Notes: generated by a model from the sequence alone, not told the origin. 64,000 nt of DNA from Paucimonas lemoignei (GCA_900475325.1 LS483371.1:4154001-4218000), one strand, 5' to 3'; positions 1 to 11,880 are shown, numbered from the stretch's first letter. Translations and numbers: made by a program.

Positions 1-354
1 GTATTGCAGAGAAAATCTGTCAGCTTGATTTGCTGGACCGATAGCATCAGGACTTTGTAAAAAAATCCGATCCACAAACCTCTGAAAAAGCCCCTCATTG
101 TAATAAGGCGTATCCTCAGAAATACTGAAGGTGGTAATCGTGTTACCTAATAGCAGTCTGTCAGAGGATGAAAATCCATTCATCCGAGACAGGTCTATGA
201 GAGAAGCATAATAAATATCCAGCGCATCCGGCAGAGGTGAATCCTTGATAGATACATTCAAGGCACCATTTTCATCTGCTGAAGCTGTATAAGGCAGTGT
301 TGCGGCAGCGGAAACGGCCAGGCTGCCTACCATGAAAGCTCTGCGAGAAATCAT
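1..354 (-). CDS. Tat-signal exported protein, 3' part outside window
   Basis: Reading the minus strand from the ATG at 354 gives an open frame of 118 codons that runs off the left edge, so the C-terminus is missing. The N-terminus is a classic twin-arginine leader: MISRRAFMVGSLAVSAAATL, with SRRAF followed by a hydrophobic stretch and an Ala-rich cleavage region near TASA. GAGG lies 6 nt before the ATG and supports this start. The visible mature part (about 90 residues, including SPLPDALDIYYASLIDLSRM) matches no family I recognise. Export as a folded, possibly cofactor-bearing periplasmic protein is inferred from the leader only. Base composition is AT-richer than most of the window. Confidence 0.7.
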   Translation of the reverse strand, partial: MISRRAFMVGSLAVSAAATLPYTASADENGALNVSIKDSPLPDALDIYYASLIDLSRMNGFSSSDRLLLGNTITTFSISEDTPYYNEGLFQRFVDRIFLQSPDAIGPANQADRFSLQY

Positions 355-838
355 GAAACACCTCGACACGACCAAATATACGATTATGGGGTGAAATTCA
401 AAAACTGAAGGTTAATATCCGCAGGTCACGGGCTTAACCTTAGCGACTGTTTTTTCGATATAGAACTTTTAACCGAGTATCTAAAGCATTAACCCCACGA
501 CACTTTACGACAACCACCTAATATGAAAATCTCATACAAAACCAACTCTAGCTCGCAAACAAAATAACGTCCACGCGCCCATCAAACAAAATAGCAATAA
601 AAAACTCCTTTCAAATAGCAAGCCACCACGAAAGTACCGCCGGGCTCAGCCACTCATAATGGCTCAGAGGAAAATGGAAAACGCGTTGAGCCGGCTAATA
701 GCTGGAATGCCGTCGATGCCTGAACTCCCGGCTTTTGCTAGCCACTGGGTATCAAGAGCACAGCGGTAATTATCTAACGCAGAAATCAGCGCGCCCGATG
801 TTAGTGTCCCGTTTCTTCAATACAGCTAGGAAATGCGC
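355..838. other. AT-rich intergenic region between divergent genes
   Basis: This 484-bp gap separates the Tat-protein gene (leftward) from the amidase gene (rightward). It must hold both promoters. It is clearly AT-richer than most of the window. I found no REP palindrome, RNA gene or convincing ORF. A 72-codon frame at 735-953 overlaps the amidase start out of frame and is rejected. Confidence 0.5.
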
Positions 839-1615
839 ATGTACACCATCGACTACAACAGTTATCGATCAATCAAAGGCTTCAACCGCCGCCCCAGGTT
901 TCTGGTATTGCACTACACCGCCGTCAACTTCACAGGCTCTATCGCCGCTCTGACCGGCCCGTCAGTGAGTTCACATTATTTAGTTCCAGACCCTACCGAC
1001 CCCACCTATGCAGCGGCAGGGTTCAGTGATTTGCGAATCTTCAACCTGGTGGATGAAAGTGAGCGCGCCTGGCACGCCGGCATCAGCGCCTGGGCGAAAC
1101 GCTACAACCTGAATGACACGTCCATCGGCGTTGAAATCGTATATGTTGCAACGGAGGAAAAAGGGGCATTTACGTTCCCGCCCTATAACCCGGCACAGAT
1201 CCAGGCCGTGAAAGCGCTGGCTGCAAACATCATCCAACGCTATCCCGATATCACCCCCACCCATGTCGTGGGGCACAGCGACATTGCCATCGGCAGAAAA
1301 AGTGACCCGGGCGCGGCGTTTCCGTGGAAGGAACTCTACGACGCTGGCATTGGCGCCTGGTACGAGGAAGCAACCAAACGGCGCTACCAGGAACAGTTCA
1401 GCGGCAAGCTCCCGAACAAAGCCGACATCGTCACCCGGTTGGGCCTGTACGGCTATGACCCGAAGCCTGCCAACACCGAGACGGGCTATAAAAATCTGCT
1501 TCGGGCATTTCAACTGCATTTCCGGCCGCAAAAATACGATGGGGTGCCGGATGCTGAAACGGCTGCCGTTTTGTATGCGCTGGTGGACAGGTATTTTCCG
1601 GGCAAGGCTATTTAG
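839..1615 (+). CDS. ampDh3: N-acetylmuramoyl-L-alanine amidase, AmpDh3/AmiD type
   Basis: 258-residue Amidase_2 protein that cleaves the MurNAc-L-Ala bond of peptidoglycan or anhydro-muropeptides. Zinc-ligand regions are visible: LVLHYTAVNF near residue 24, then HVVGHSDIAIGRKSDPG near residue 145. WHAG and IGVEIV are also typical of the family. The C-terminal ~65 residues (NLLRAFQLHFRP) look like a peptidoglycan-binding helical domain. There is no signal peptide or lipobox, as in P. aeruginosa AmpDh3 and unlike lipoprotein AmiD/AmpDh2; sequence wording from memory agrees with AmpDh3. ATG at 839 is preferred over ATG at 833 because AGGA at 828-831 is well spaced only for 839. Single gene with no obvious operon partner. 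Confidence 0.88.
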   Translation: MYTIDYNSYRSIKGFNRRPRFLVLHYTAVNFTGSIAALTGPSVSSHYLVPDPTDPTYAAAGFSDLRIFNLVDESERAWHAGISAWAKRYNLNDTSIGVEIVYVATEEKGAFTFPPYNPAQIQAVKALAANIIQRYPDITPTHVVGHSDIAIGRKSDPGAAFPWKELYDAGIGAWYEEATKRRYQEQFSGKLPNKADIVTRLGLYGYDPKPANTETGYKNLLRAFQLHFRPQKYDGVPDAETAAVLYALVDRYFPGKAI

Positions 1616-1695
1616 CCAAGGCGCGGCTGGCGTGAGCTAATAAAGAAGGGAATTCGGTGTTTCGACTTAAAACCCGAGAAAGCGAGCTTTAGATA

Positions 1696-1796
1696 GGAGG
1701 CAACCCCACCAGCCACACCCCGGCACACAATGTTCCCGCTGTGGCTGCTTCCTTCCGGATCTGACCAGGTTCACGGGTAATCGTTGCGGGGGGACC
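1696..1796 (-). ncRNA. ffs: 4.5S RNA of the signal recognition particle
   Basis: On the minus strand the segment contains the invariant SRP domain IV core (GGTCAGATCCGGAAGGAAGC) followed by GCAGCCACAGCGGGAAC and GTGCCGGGGTGTGGCTGG, and it ends GGTTGCCTCC. The 5' end GGTCCCCCCGCAAC pairs with the 3' end GGGGTTGCC to close the long hairpin. The RNA binds Ffh and targets nascent inner-membrane proteins. Length of about 100 nt is normal for Pseudomonas. The ends are set from pairing and could shift by a few bases. Confidence 0.95.
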
Positions 1797-1805
1797 GATG
1801 GGGTC

Positions 1806-1832
1806 ACCATAACGACACTCGCCTGTCGGCAA
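1806..1832 (-). promoter_or_regulatory. Candidate sigma-70 promoter of ffs
   Basis: On the minus strand, TTGCCG (-35-like) is followed after 15 nt by TATGGT (-10-like), which ends 9 nt before the inferred 5' end of the 4.5S RNA. The spacing from -10 to RNA start is right, but the spacer is short, so the -35 assignment is tentative. Confidence 0.35.
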
Positions 1833-2024
1833 GCCGCGCCATTGTACCGGTCCTGAGCGAAGATACAACCCGTAACCCGTGATTAAAAATCTGATAGGGC
1901 TCAAGCACTTGTGAAACGGTGTGCACAGGTGCCTTCGGCGCTGCGTCCCGTTAAGTAGAGCGTCCTTTCCAAACTCCCGCCATAATGCGCACCGCCTACA
2001 TTTCCTGTCAGACGGTGCTTTTTT

Positions 2025-2516
2025 GTGGTGAAGAAAACTCAGGTTGTGAATTACAAAACGCTGACTGACGCACAGCGAGCGCTCCTCGACGGCTTGGAGA
2101 TACTGGCCGAGCAGGTTCCTTATTCGGGCGATATCTATTGCGCGTTAAACACCCTACTGGTGAGACCGACGGCGGATATCGAAGGCTTCGTCCTGCTGCT
2201 GGATGATCAACCCGTGGGGTTTTTCATGCTCAAGCGCGGGGCGTTTCTAGCGCCATGGGCCGCTCAAGGCTCAGCTACCTTGCATGCTCTGCAGATTGAT
2301 CGACGGGTGCAGGGCCAAGGGCTGGGCAAGGTTTTTTTACAGGGCTTGCCCGATGCTGTTCGGGAAACATGGCCGGATATCAAACAGCTCATGCTGTCAG
2401 TGGATGCTGATAATTTGCCAGCGTTTAACCTGTATGTCGGTCAGGGGTGGGTGGATACCGGCGAGGCGTTTAAGGGCAGGATTGGTTATGAGCGGCGGTT
2501 ATGCTTAACGCTCTAG
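2025..2516 (+). CDS. GNAT-family N-acetyltransferase
   Basis: 163-residue acetyl-CoA-dependent acetyltransferase fold. The acetyl-CoA binding motif A is visible as LQIDRRVQGQGLGKVFLQGL (R/Q-x-x-G-x-G/A), preceded by a strand ending in FFMLKRG and followed by LMLSVDADNLPAFNLYVGQG, the conserved N-x-x-A-x-x-L-Y element near the end. The acceptor substrate cannot be told from sequence. The start is GTG; two GTG codons (2025, 2028) are adjacent and no strong ribosome-binding site precedes either, so the exact start is uncertain. It lies alone, and a REP pair follows its stop codon. Confidence 0.85.
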   Translation: MVKKTQVVNYKTLTDAQRALLDGLEILAEQVPYSGDIYCALNTLLVRPTADIEGFVLLLDDQPVGFFMLKRGAFLAPWAAQGSATLHALQIDRRVQGQGLGKVFLQGLPDAVRETWPDIKQLMLSVDADNLPAFNLYVGQGWVDTGEAFKGRIGYERRLCLTL

Positions 2517-2536
2517 CTGGATGTGGCCTATCCACT

Positions 2537-2626
2537 GTGGGAGCGAATTCATTCGCGAATGGGGTTTTACAGACGATATATCTCTATCGACTGTACCCGC
2601 CTCTTCGCGAATGAATTCGCTCCCAC
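2537..2626. repeat. REP inverted pair, family A
   Basis: GTGGGAGCGAATTCATTCGC and its inverted copy face each other across about 45 bp. The pair lies between the convergent GNAT gene and the secreted-protein gene. The same palindrome recurs at 4646-4738 and 41391-41484, and singly at 55642. Confidence 0.9.
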
Positions 2627-2654
2627 TGAGATAACTCGCGCCTACGACTTGTGT

Positions 2655-3137
2655 TTAACCTTGTTTAACGCACACTTCCGTACCCCGTCCACCTGGGCCT
2701 TTTCCGTCTTTGGCGGTGCGCATGTATTCAGGGGCGTAATAGGATTTGTGAAGAGTGGTGGTGAATGTGCCGTTGGCGTCCTGGTCATGAGACACCACGG
2801 CCATCCCGACCCCGTAATCATTGGGTTCACGCTGATCGTCGTTGGCGAAGTACATCGCCAGCGATTGGCCCTGGGCAGCGGCGAAGCCCGAGTACGTCCC
2901 TTTGGCGCCCTGAATATCGACATTCAGCTTGAATTTATAAGCCCCGAAGCTTTGTGGAAAATGGCTGGCGGCATCGTCCATGGTGAAAACCAGATCGCCG
3001 ACGAAGGCGCCTGCATAGCTGTCGTAGCCGGTGCATTTATAACTACCGACAATATTCAACGGGTCAGAGACCTTGGCAAATACAGGGCTGGCACAGGCGA
3101 ATGTCATGGCTAACAGTGCAATGGATACTTTGTTCAA
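2655..3137 (-). CDS. Small secreted protein of unknown function
   Basis: 160 residues from a TTG start at 3137, chosen because AAGGA sits 8 nt upstream and because a clean Sec signal peptide follows directly: LNKVSIALLAMTFACASPVF, then an AFA-K cleavage site. The mature part (about 137 residues, starting KVSDPLNIVGSYKCTGYDSY) has two cysteines, in KCTGYD and TEVCVKQG, that could form a disulfide linking the ends. It reads like a small beta-rich periplasmic or secreted protein. I do not recognise a named family. An upstream in-frame start (3266) would bury the signal peptide and is rejected. Confidence 0.7.
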   Translation of the reverse strand: MNKVSIALLAMTFACASPVFAKVSDPLNIVGSYKCTGYDSYAGAFVGDLVFTMDDAASHFPQSFGAYKFKLNVDIQGAKGTYSGFAAAQGQSLAMYFANDDQREPNDYGVGMAVVSHDQDANGTFTTTLHKSYYAPEYMRTAKDGKGPGGRGTEVCVKQG

Positions 3138-3356
3138 TTCAATGTCCTTATCAACTATCTGAAATATATGAGCGGGTAAAGCCCGGGCACTTTTCCACGA
3201 CAGACAGCCGATAACAACACAGGAAACATATGGAAATTTTACAATCCATTTCTTCCGAAACAACAACTTACATCGTTAAACAATTGAATACACTGACAGC
3301 CATTAAGTCCTGATAGCGGTGCGATGACTCTTGCCCCGCTACCAGAACGCCACAGC

Positions 3357-4523
3357 TTATTGAGTCTGTAACACTTGATCCGCCTTGCCGCCCGCATCCT
3401 GAATGACCAGATGAATGAAGTGCAACTTGGTAATGACCGCCGGGGACAGTACAAATGGGTAGAAATCCGGCTGGCCCATGCTGCGCGACAGCTCGTTGAG
3501 CATACCGGCCAGCTCGATCCAGGCGTTGACGAAAGACAGAAACGCGGGCCCACCGGGGTGCTGCGGATCGTAGAGGGTTTCCAGCGGGAATGGCTGGTAA
3601 TCCAGGTCCATGTCCCGGGCACTCATGCCGAAACCCAGCGCAGTGTCCACCGCGTCCATCATGTGCAGGTAATGAGCCCAGGTTTCGGCCCAGTCTTCCC
3701 AGGCATGCATGGTGGCGTAAGCGCTGACGTAGCTTTCCTGCCAGTTTGCCGGGGCGCCGTTTTGATAGTGGTGGTCTAGCGCATCAGCGTAACTGGCGCG
3801 ATCATCGCCGAACAGGTTGCGAAAGCCATCCTGCCAGTAGGTATTGGCAATCAACCGATCCCAATAGTAATGGCCGACCTCATGCCGGAAATGGCCCAGC
3901 AGCGTGCGATAGGGTTCGTGCATCTGCACACGAATCTTCTCGCGGTGGTCGTCGTCCGCCTCTTTGATATCCAACGTGATCAAGCCATTGGCATGGCCCG
4001 TAGTGGGCAATTTGCCTTCTAAGTCGACGCCGACGAAATCAAATGCCAGGCCTTGCTCTTCATCTTGCGTCTTGGGGATAACCTTCAAACCCAGGCCGAT
4101 CAGCTGCGCCACCAGACGACGCTTGGCAGTTTCGACTTTGCACCAGCGCTCGCCGTTGTCCGGAATCGACAGGTCGGGGATGGTCCGGTTGAGACTGCAG
4201 GCTACACAGAACTCACCGCTGTCATGGGCGGGGAACAGCCAGTTGCAGGCGGCCGGAGTATTGAGATTGGCACAACGCCGATACAGGCCCGCGCCGGGTT
4301 CGTCGCTCAGGCGCCAGGTTTCCTGGTCCGGCCCTGGCTCAAGCGGCGCCACCCTGCCCTGTTCCGGCAGGTAACCCAACGCGGCCGAGCAGGCCAGGCA
4401 TTGTGTATTGGGAAAGAAGACCGACTGGCCGCAGAGGCAATGCCAGACCTTGTTATTGCGCCGGGTTTCGCCCACAAAGGGGGCAGCTATCCGCGAGCTG
4501 AGCTGTTCGAAAAACCGGTACAT
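3357..4523 (-). CDS. Zinc-ribbon plus zincin metallopeptidase-like protein
   Basis: 388 residues. The N-terminus carries a zinc ribbon (WHCLCGQSVFFPNTQCLAC, Cys pairs CxC and CxxC). The middle contains a zincin active site, LGHFRHEVGHYYWDRLI, whose HEVGH fits the HExxH zinc-binding and catalytic consensus. This layout matches the 'putative zinc-binding metallopeptidase' family (DUF2248-like); its substrate is not known to me. No signal peptide is seen, so it is probably cytoplasmic. ATG at 4523 is preferred since CAGGAG lies 6-7 nt before it; the frame is open for 8 codons more. Monocistronic, followed by a weakly conserved spacer. Confidence 0.8.
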   Translation of the reverse strand: MYRFFEQLSSRIAAPFVGETRRNNKVWHCLCGQSVFFPNTQCLACSAALGYLPEQGRVAPLEPGPDQETWRLSDEPGAGLYRRCANLNTPAACNWLFPAHDSGEFCVACSLNRTIPDLSIPDNGERWCKVETAKRRLVAQLIGLGLKVIPKTQDEEQGLAFDFVGVDLEGKLPTTGHANGLITLDIKEADDDHREKIRVQMHEPYRTLLGHFRHEVGHYYWDRLIANTYWQDGFRNLFGDDRASYADALDHHYQNGAPANWQESYVSAYATMHAWEDWAETWAHYLHMMDAVDTALGFGMSARDMDLDYQPFPLETLYDPQHPGGPAFLSFVNAWIELAGMLNELSRSMGQPDFYPFVLSPAVITKLHFIHLVIQDAGGKADQVLQTQ

Positions 4524-4645
4524 GACGATCTCCTGGTGGGCGTGCAAGCACTAGATCATCGGCGGTTGCGGTCGTTCCGTGGATTTGATCTGAAGGCAAC
4601 CCGATACAGATCACCGTCAGAGATCACTGACACTCAACGGTATCC

Positions 4646-4738
4646 TGTGGGAGCGAATTCATTCGCGAAGAGGCCAGTACATTCAATGCATCTTCATCGG
4701 CTTTTACATCGCCTTCGCGAATAAATTCGCTCCTACAG
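4646..4738. repeat. REP inverted pair, family A
   Basis: Two inverted GAGCGAATTCATTCGCGAA-type palindromes about 45 bp apart. They occupy most of the space between the end of ligA (4749) and the metallopeptidase start (4523). Confidence 0.9.
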
Positions 4739-4748
4739 GAGACCGCGT

Positions 4749-7124
<2,376 letters not shown>

Positions 7125-7126
7125 TT

Positions 7127-7155
7127 AAAAGCAAAAGAGCAGCCTAGGCTGCTCT
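7127..7155 (-). terminator. Hairpin with T-rich tail between zipA and ligA
   Basis: A perfect 20-bp palindrome (AGAGCAGCCTAGGCTGCTCT, 7136-7155) is followed on the minus strand by TTTTGCTTTT. It has the form of an intrinsic terminator or attenuator. It ends only 14 nt before the ligA start codon, so ligA transcription from upstream would have to read through it. Confidence 0.55.
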
Positions 7156-7180
7156 GATTTTCTCAGGCGGTACGTCAACC

Positions 7181-7270
7181 GTGGGACCGGCTTTAGCCGG
7201 GAAGGCGCCCTATATGACACAGACTTGGCATCGAATGTACCGGCCTATTCCCGGCTAAAGCCGGTCCCAC
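7181..7270. repeat. REP inverted pair, family B
   Basis: GTGGGACCGGCTTTAGCCGG and its inverted copy, about 45 bp apart, in the zipA-ligA spacer. The same family sits at 16645-16734 and 17623-17712. Confidence 0.9.
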
Positions 7271-7305
7271 AGTTCGCCGCCGCAGCGAGCTCTCTACAGC
7301 CCCGA

Positions 7306-8148
7306 TCAACGACGCTGAGTCAATGCGCGGCGTTCGAACTCGACGATGCGCTGACGGTAATGCTCGATGGTCTGCGCGGTCATGACGCTGCGCTGGTCAT
7401 CTTTCAACTCACCGTTGAGCTCCTGGGCCAGCTTGCGGGAAGCGGCAACCATGAGGTCGAAGGCCTGTTTCGGGTGACGCGGGCCGGGCAAGCCGAGAAA
7501 AAAGCTCACGGCGCGGGTGCTGAAATGGTCGATGTCGTCCAGGTCGAAAACCCCCGGCTTTACGGCATTGGCCATGGAGAACAGCACTTCGCCGTTACCC
7601 GCCATGCTTTCGTGACGGTGGAAGATGTCCATTTCACCGAAACGCAGACCGCTTTCAAGGATGTTCTGCAGCAACGCAGGGCCTTTGAAGCCACTTTCGT
7701 CACGGCAGATCACGCTGATGACCAGCACTTCTTCAACCGGCGGCAAGTCTTTGTCTTCGGTGATGCGCTGTTTGGGCTTGTCGTCCTGGAAGTCATCGTG
7801 ACCGCCCGTAAACAAACTCGGGCCGTCCAGATCCAGGTTGAGGTCGCCTTGCTGCGGCTCATCCTTGCGCTTGTTGTTGCGCTTGGTCTCGCGAGGCGTC
7901 GCACTCATCGACGGCAGGTCTGCCTCGTCGAGCTGCGGCTCCTTGTGGTGGGTGTCCAGCACACGCGGCGGGCCCAGGACCTCGGCGGACGGACCTTCGT
8001 CGTCATCCGGCAGGTTGGAGAAGCTGCGATCAAGCCTGAATTTCAGTTTTCCCTTGCCGCCGCGCATACGGCGCCAGCCATCAAAAAGAATACCGGCAAT
8101 GACAATAATGCCGATGACGATCAGCCACTCGCGCAGACCGATTTCCAT
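7306..8148 (-). CDS. zipA: Cell division protein ZipA
   Basis: 280 residues. ZipA tethers FtsZ to the inner membrane at the division septum. A single N-terminal membrane anchor is visible ([20 protein letters not shown]), then a charged linker rich in Asp, Lys and Pro (residues ~25-130), then the C-terminal FtsZ-binding domain ([20 protein letters not shown] ... [21 protein letters not shown]). The placement directly after smc and before ligA is the standard Pseudomonas order and supports the call. A 239-bp spacer to smc probably holds its own promoter. Confidence 0.95.
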   Translation of the reverse strand: MEIGLREWLIVIGIIVIAGILFDGWRRMRGGKGKLKFRLDRSFSNLPDDDEGPSAEVLGPPRVLDTHHKEPQLDEADLPSMSATPRETKRNNKRKDEPQQGDLNLDLDGPSLFTGGHDDFQDDKPKQRITEDKDLPPVEEVLVISVICRDESGFKGPALLQNILESGLRFGEMDIFHRHESMAGNGEVLFSMANAVKPGVFDLDDIDHFSTRAVSFFLGLPGPRHPKQAFDLMVAASRKLAQELNGELKDDQRSVMTAQTIEHYRQRIVEFERRALTQRR

Positions 8149-8387
8149 GTAATCCAGTGCCTCTAATGAAGAATGCTAAAAATAAGGGCCTAAACCCCTT
8201 TAAAACGTGGTGCCAAGTCTATGTTCTGACTGGCAATTTGCCCACGCGAAAAGAAAAAGTGGACATTAAGCTAGCACGACCAAAGGCAACTTTACACCGT
8301 CAGTTACATCTGGTTCACGCCTAAAGCGATATCTACTGCACAGTCCTTCGCATTCCGGGCTATCCGCCTGCCGTGGCAAGCCTTCAA

Positions 8388-11300
8388 TCAGGCATCTACC
8401 AATGCCATCGCCTCCTCTACGTCCACCGCCACCAAACGTGAGCAACCGGGCTCATGCATGGTTACCCCCATCAGTTGATCGGCCATTTCCATGGCGATCT
8501 TGTTGTGGGTGATGTAGATGAACTGCACGGTTTGCGACATCTCTTTGACCAACCTCGCGTACCGCCCGACGTTGGCATCATCCAGTGGCGCATCCACTTC
8601 ATCGAGCATGCAGAACGGCGCCGGGTTGAGCTTGAAAATGGCAAAAACCAGGGCCAGTGCCGTCAGGGCTTTTTCGCCGCCGGACAGCAAATGGATCGTG
8701 CTGTTTTTCTTGCCCGGTGGCCGCGCCATGATTGTTACCCCTGTATCGAGTAAATCTTCGCCCGTCAGTTCCAAATAAGCCGAGCCACCACCGAAAACTT
8801 TCGGGAAAAGTGTCTGAATTCCGCTATTTATCTGATCGAAGGTCTCTTTGAAGCGATTGCGCGTCTCTTTGTCGATCTTGCGGATCACGTTTTCCAGGGT
8901 ATCGAGGGCTTCCACCAGATCAGCGTTCTGCGCATCCAGGTAGCGTTTACGCTCGGACTGCTGCTGGTACTCGTCGATGGCCGCCAGGTTGATCGCGCCC
9001 AGACGTTGAATGCGTCCGGCGATGCGCTCCAGTTCTTCTTCGGCGTCTTTTTCGTTGGCTTCGCTGGTCAAGGTGGCCAGCACGCCGTGCAGGTCGTAGC
9101 CATCTTCGAGCAGTTGGTCCTGCAAGGTGGTGCGGCGAACGGTGAGGGATTGCCATTCCATGCGCTGCTGTTCCAGCTGGCTGCGCAGCAATTGCGACTG
9201 CTGCTCGGCCTGGGTGCGGCGCTTCTCGGCGTCACGCAACTGCAGGTCAGCGTCTTCGAGGGCGTTTTTGGCGGTGCGCATTTCATCGTCCACCGCCATG
9301 CGCCGCTCAAGTAATTCTTCAAGTTTCAGGCGCAGCTCTTCCAGAGGCGCTTCGCCCTCCTCCAGATTGAGATTGAGTTGCTCGCGCTTTTCGGTCAGGC
9401 GCTCGGACTGCATCTCCAAACGCTCAAGGGCCTGGCGGGTGGAATCATGCTGGGCACGCAACGAGCCCAGACGCACCGCCAGTTGATGAGCGTGGTCCTT
9501 ATGCTGACGCGCTTCCTGACGAACCCGGTCCAGCTGTTCGCGCAAGCTGTCGCGCTGAGCCTGGAGCAGTTCGCGCTGCTCAGTGTCCAGCGCCATGCTG
9601 TCCAGGGCATCCTGCAATTGCAGGCGGGACTCACCCAGGGATTCATGTTCGATAGCGCGCTGCTCGCCCAGCTCCGCCAGCTCTTCATCCAGACGGGTAC
9701 GGCGCAAAGTCAGCTGTTCGACTTTGACCTTGGCAGCGGACAATTGCGCGCGCAGGTCACTTTGCTGACGAGTTTCGTCCTGCACCCGACGCCGCAGGTC
9801 TTCCCGGGATTCTTCCTGCCGGGATTGCTGCTCGCGTAGAGTCAGCAACTGTTCTTCAAGGGTGGCGAGGGTCGCTTCGCGCTCATCCCGCTCCAGCCCC
9901 AGCTGCTGCAACTCTTGCCCACGCGCCAGCACGCCGCTTTGCGCTTCGCTGGCACGGCGCACCCGCAGGAAATGCCGACCGACCCAGTAGCCATCGCGGC
10001 TGATCAGGCTCTGCCCGGCGTTCAGGCGACTGCGCTGGGCCAGCGCGTCATCGAGTGTTTCAACCGGTAGGACCTGACCGAGCCAGCCAGACAGATCCAG
10101 GGCGCTGTCGACTTTATCCAGCAGGCTGCCGGGGATCCGTTCGGCGTCGCGGCCAGCAGTGACCAGGCGCAGATCGCCCTGCTGAAAACCGGCCAGGTCC
10201 AGTTCATTGAATTCATCCACCAGCACCGCTTGCAGATCGGCGCCCAGCACGGTTTCCACGGCCAGCTCCCAACCCGCCTCGACGCTCAGGCCTTCAGCCA
10301 GGCGCGGACGTTCGTTCAGACCGTGCTCACGCAGCCACTCAGCAGTGCCGGTGTCCGGATCGAGCGCGGCTTGCTGCAAGGCTTCCAGCGAGGCCAATCG
10401 ACCGTTGAGCCGTTGCAGTTCACCCTGCGCCTGTTGCTGCGCCTGGCTGGCCTGTTGCAGTTCGTTACGCAGTTGCTCAAGACTCTCGACGGCTTGTTCT
10501 TCGCCGATGTGCAGCGCTTCGAGGGTCATCTCACGGGTGGCGAGGTCCTCGTCGAGTTGCAGGATGGCGGCGTCTTCCGGATCAGCCTTGAGCAACTCCA
10601 GCTCTTCGCCCAGACGTCGCTGGCGTTCGGCCAGCCGCTCAAGGCTGCTTTCCAGCTGCTGAATGCGCGACTGCTGGACTTCGGCCTGACGCCGTGGCTC
10701 GGCAGATTGCAGGTTGAAGGTGTCCCATTTCTCTTGCCAGCCATGCATGGCGCTTTCGGCGTCTTCCAGGGAGGCGGCGGATTCCTCGGCGGCGGCGCTG
10801 GTGATCTCCTGCTCGGGTTCGAGCATTTCCAGCTCTTCGCCCAGGGTCGCGAGCAAGGTGCGGTCGTGTCCCAGGTGAGATTCGGTTTCCTGGCGGGCGC
10901 GCTCGGCTTCGCGCAGGTCGTCCTGCAATTGGCGCAAACGCTGCTGACCGTGCTGGATGCTCTGCTCGACCCGAGCGATGTCGCCACCGACTGAATAGAA
11001 GCGGCCTTGCACGACGTTGAAGCGTTCAGACAAATCGTGATGACCATCGCGCAAGCGCTCGATGCTGGCGTCGGCACTGCGCTGGTCGGCTACCAGCGCC
11101 TCGAAACCGATTTCCTGATTGCCGATTACCGCTTCGCGCTGGCCGACCTGTTCGTTCAATGCCTGCCAGCGCAGGGCTGACAGCTGGGCCTTGAGCTGAC
11201 GCTCTTCGGCTTTGTATTCCTGATACTTCTCGGCGGCCTGGGCCTGACGGTGCAGGCGTTCGAGCTGGCGCTCCAGCTCTTCGCGCAGGTCGGTCAGGCG

Positions 11301-11876
11301 CGCCAGGTTCTCGTGGGTACGCCGGATGCGATTCTCGGTTTCCCGGCGGCGCTCCTTGTACTTGGAGATGCCGGCGGCTTCTTCGATGAAATTGCGCAGG
11401 TCCTCGGGCTTGGCCTCGATCAGCTTGGAGATCATGCCTTGCTCGATGATCGAGTAACTGCGCGGACCCAGGCCGGTGCCGAGGAAGATATCGGTGATGT
11501 CACGCCGACGGCATTTGGTGCCGTTCAGGTAATAGGTGTTCTGGCTGTCGCGGGTGACTTTGCGGCGGATGGAGATTTCCGCGTAGCTGGCGTATTCGCC
11601 CACCAGGGTGCCGTCGGAGTTGTCGAACACCAGCTCGATGCTTGCCTGGCTCACCGGCTTGCGGCTGGTGGAGCCATTGAAGATGACATCCGTCATCGAC
11701 TCGCCGCGCAGGTTCTTGGCCGAGCTTTCGCCCATGACCCAGCGCACGGCATCGATGATGTTGGATTTGCCGCAGCCGTTGGGGCCGACGACAGCCGCCA
11801 TGTTACTGGGGAAGTTCACCGTGGTGGGGTCGACGAAGGATTTGAACCCCGCCAGCTTGATGCACTTCAGGCGCAT
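8388..11876 (-). CDS. smc: Chromosome segregation ATPase SMC
   Basis: 1162 residues. SMC dimers with kleisin partners condense and help segregate the chromosome. Walker A is at the N-terminus (VVGPNGCGKSNIIDAVRWVM). Two long coiled-coil arms flank a hinge (around residues 500-660, TAEWLREHGLNERPRLAEGL onward). The C-terminal head holds the signature LLSGGEKALTALAL and Walker B FCMLDEVDAPLDD. ATG at 11876 starts MRLKCIKLAGFKSF, the conserved beginning; the extra 9 codons upstream overlap the gntR stop. The stop of gntR is 4 nt away, which suggests translational coupling, as I see no strong ribosome-binding site. Confidence 0.97.
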   Translation of the reverse strand: MRLKCIKLAGFKSFVDPTTVNFPSNMAAVVGPNGCGKSNIIDAVRWVMGESSAKNLRGESMTDVIFNGSTSRKPVSQASIELVFDNSDGTLVGEYASYAEISIRRKVTRDSQNTYYLNGTKCRRRDITDIFLGTGLGPRSYSIIEQGMISKLIEAKPEDLRNFIEEAAGISKYKERRRETENRIRRTHENLARLTDLREELERQLERLHRQAQAAEKYQEYKAEERQLKAQLSALRWQALNEQVGQREAVIGNQEIGFEALVADQRSADASIERLRDGHHDLSERFNVVQGRFYSVGGDIARVEQSIQHGQQRLRQLQDDLREAERARQETESHLGHDRTLLATLGEELEMLEPEQEITSAAAEESAASLEDAESAMHGWQEKWDTFNLQSAEPRRQAEVQQSRIQQLESSLERLAERQRRLGEELELLKADPEDAAILQLDEDLATREMTLEALHIGEEQAVESLEQLRNELQQASQAQQQAQGELQRLNGRLASLEALQQAALDPDTGTAEWLREHGLNERPRLAEGLSVEAGWELAVETVLGADLQAVLVDEFNELDLAGFQQGDLRLVTAGRDAERIPGSLLDKVDSALDLSGWLGQVLPVETLDDALAQRSRLNAGQSLISRDGYWVGRHFLRVRRASEAQSGVLARGQELQQLGLERDEREATLATLEEQLLTLREQQSRQEESREDLRRRVQDETRQQSDLRAQLSAAKVKVEQLTLRRTRLDEELAELGEQRAIEHESLGESRLQLQDALDSMALDTEQRELLQAQRDSLREQLDRVRQEARQHKDHAHQLAVRLGSLRAQHDSTRQALERLEMQSERLTEKREQLNLNLEEGEAPLEELRLKLEELLERRMAVDDEMRTAKNALEDADLQLRDAEKRRTQAEQQSQLLRSQLEQQRMEWQSLTVRRTTLQDQLLEDGYDLHGVLATLTSEANEKDAEEELERIAGRIQRLGAINLAAIDEYQQQSERKRYLDAQNADLVEALDTLENVIRKIDKETRNRFKETFDQINSGIQTLFPKVFGGGSAYLELTGEDLLDTGVTIMARPPGKKNSTIHLLSGGEKALTALALVFAIFKLNPAPFCMLDEVDAPLDDANVGRYARLVKEMSQTVQFIYITHNKIAMEMADQLMGVTMHEPGCSRLVAVDVEEAMALVDA

Positions 11877-11880
11877 GAGG

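Noticed and set aside
1675..1697. Terminator for ffs
   Set aside because: AAAGC and GCTTT could pair just after the RNA, but the stem is only 5 bp and the T-run is weak, so I do not list it.
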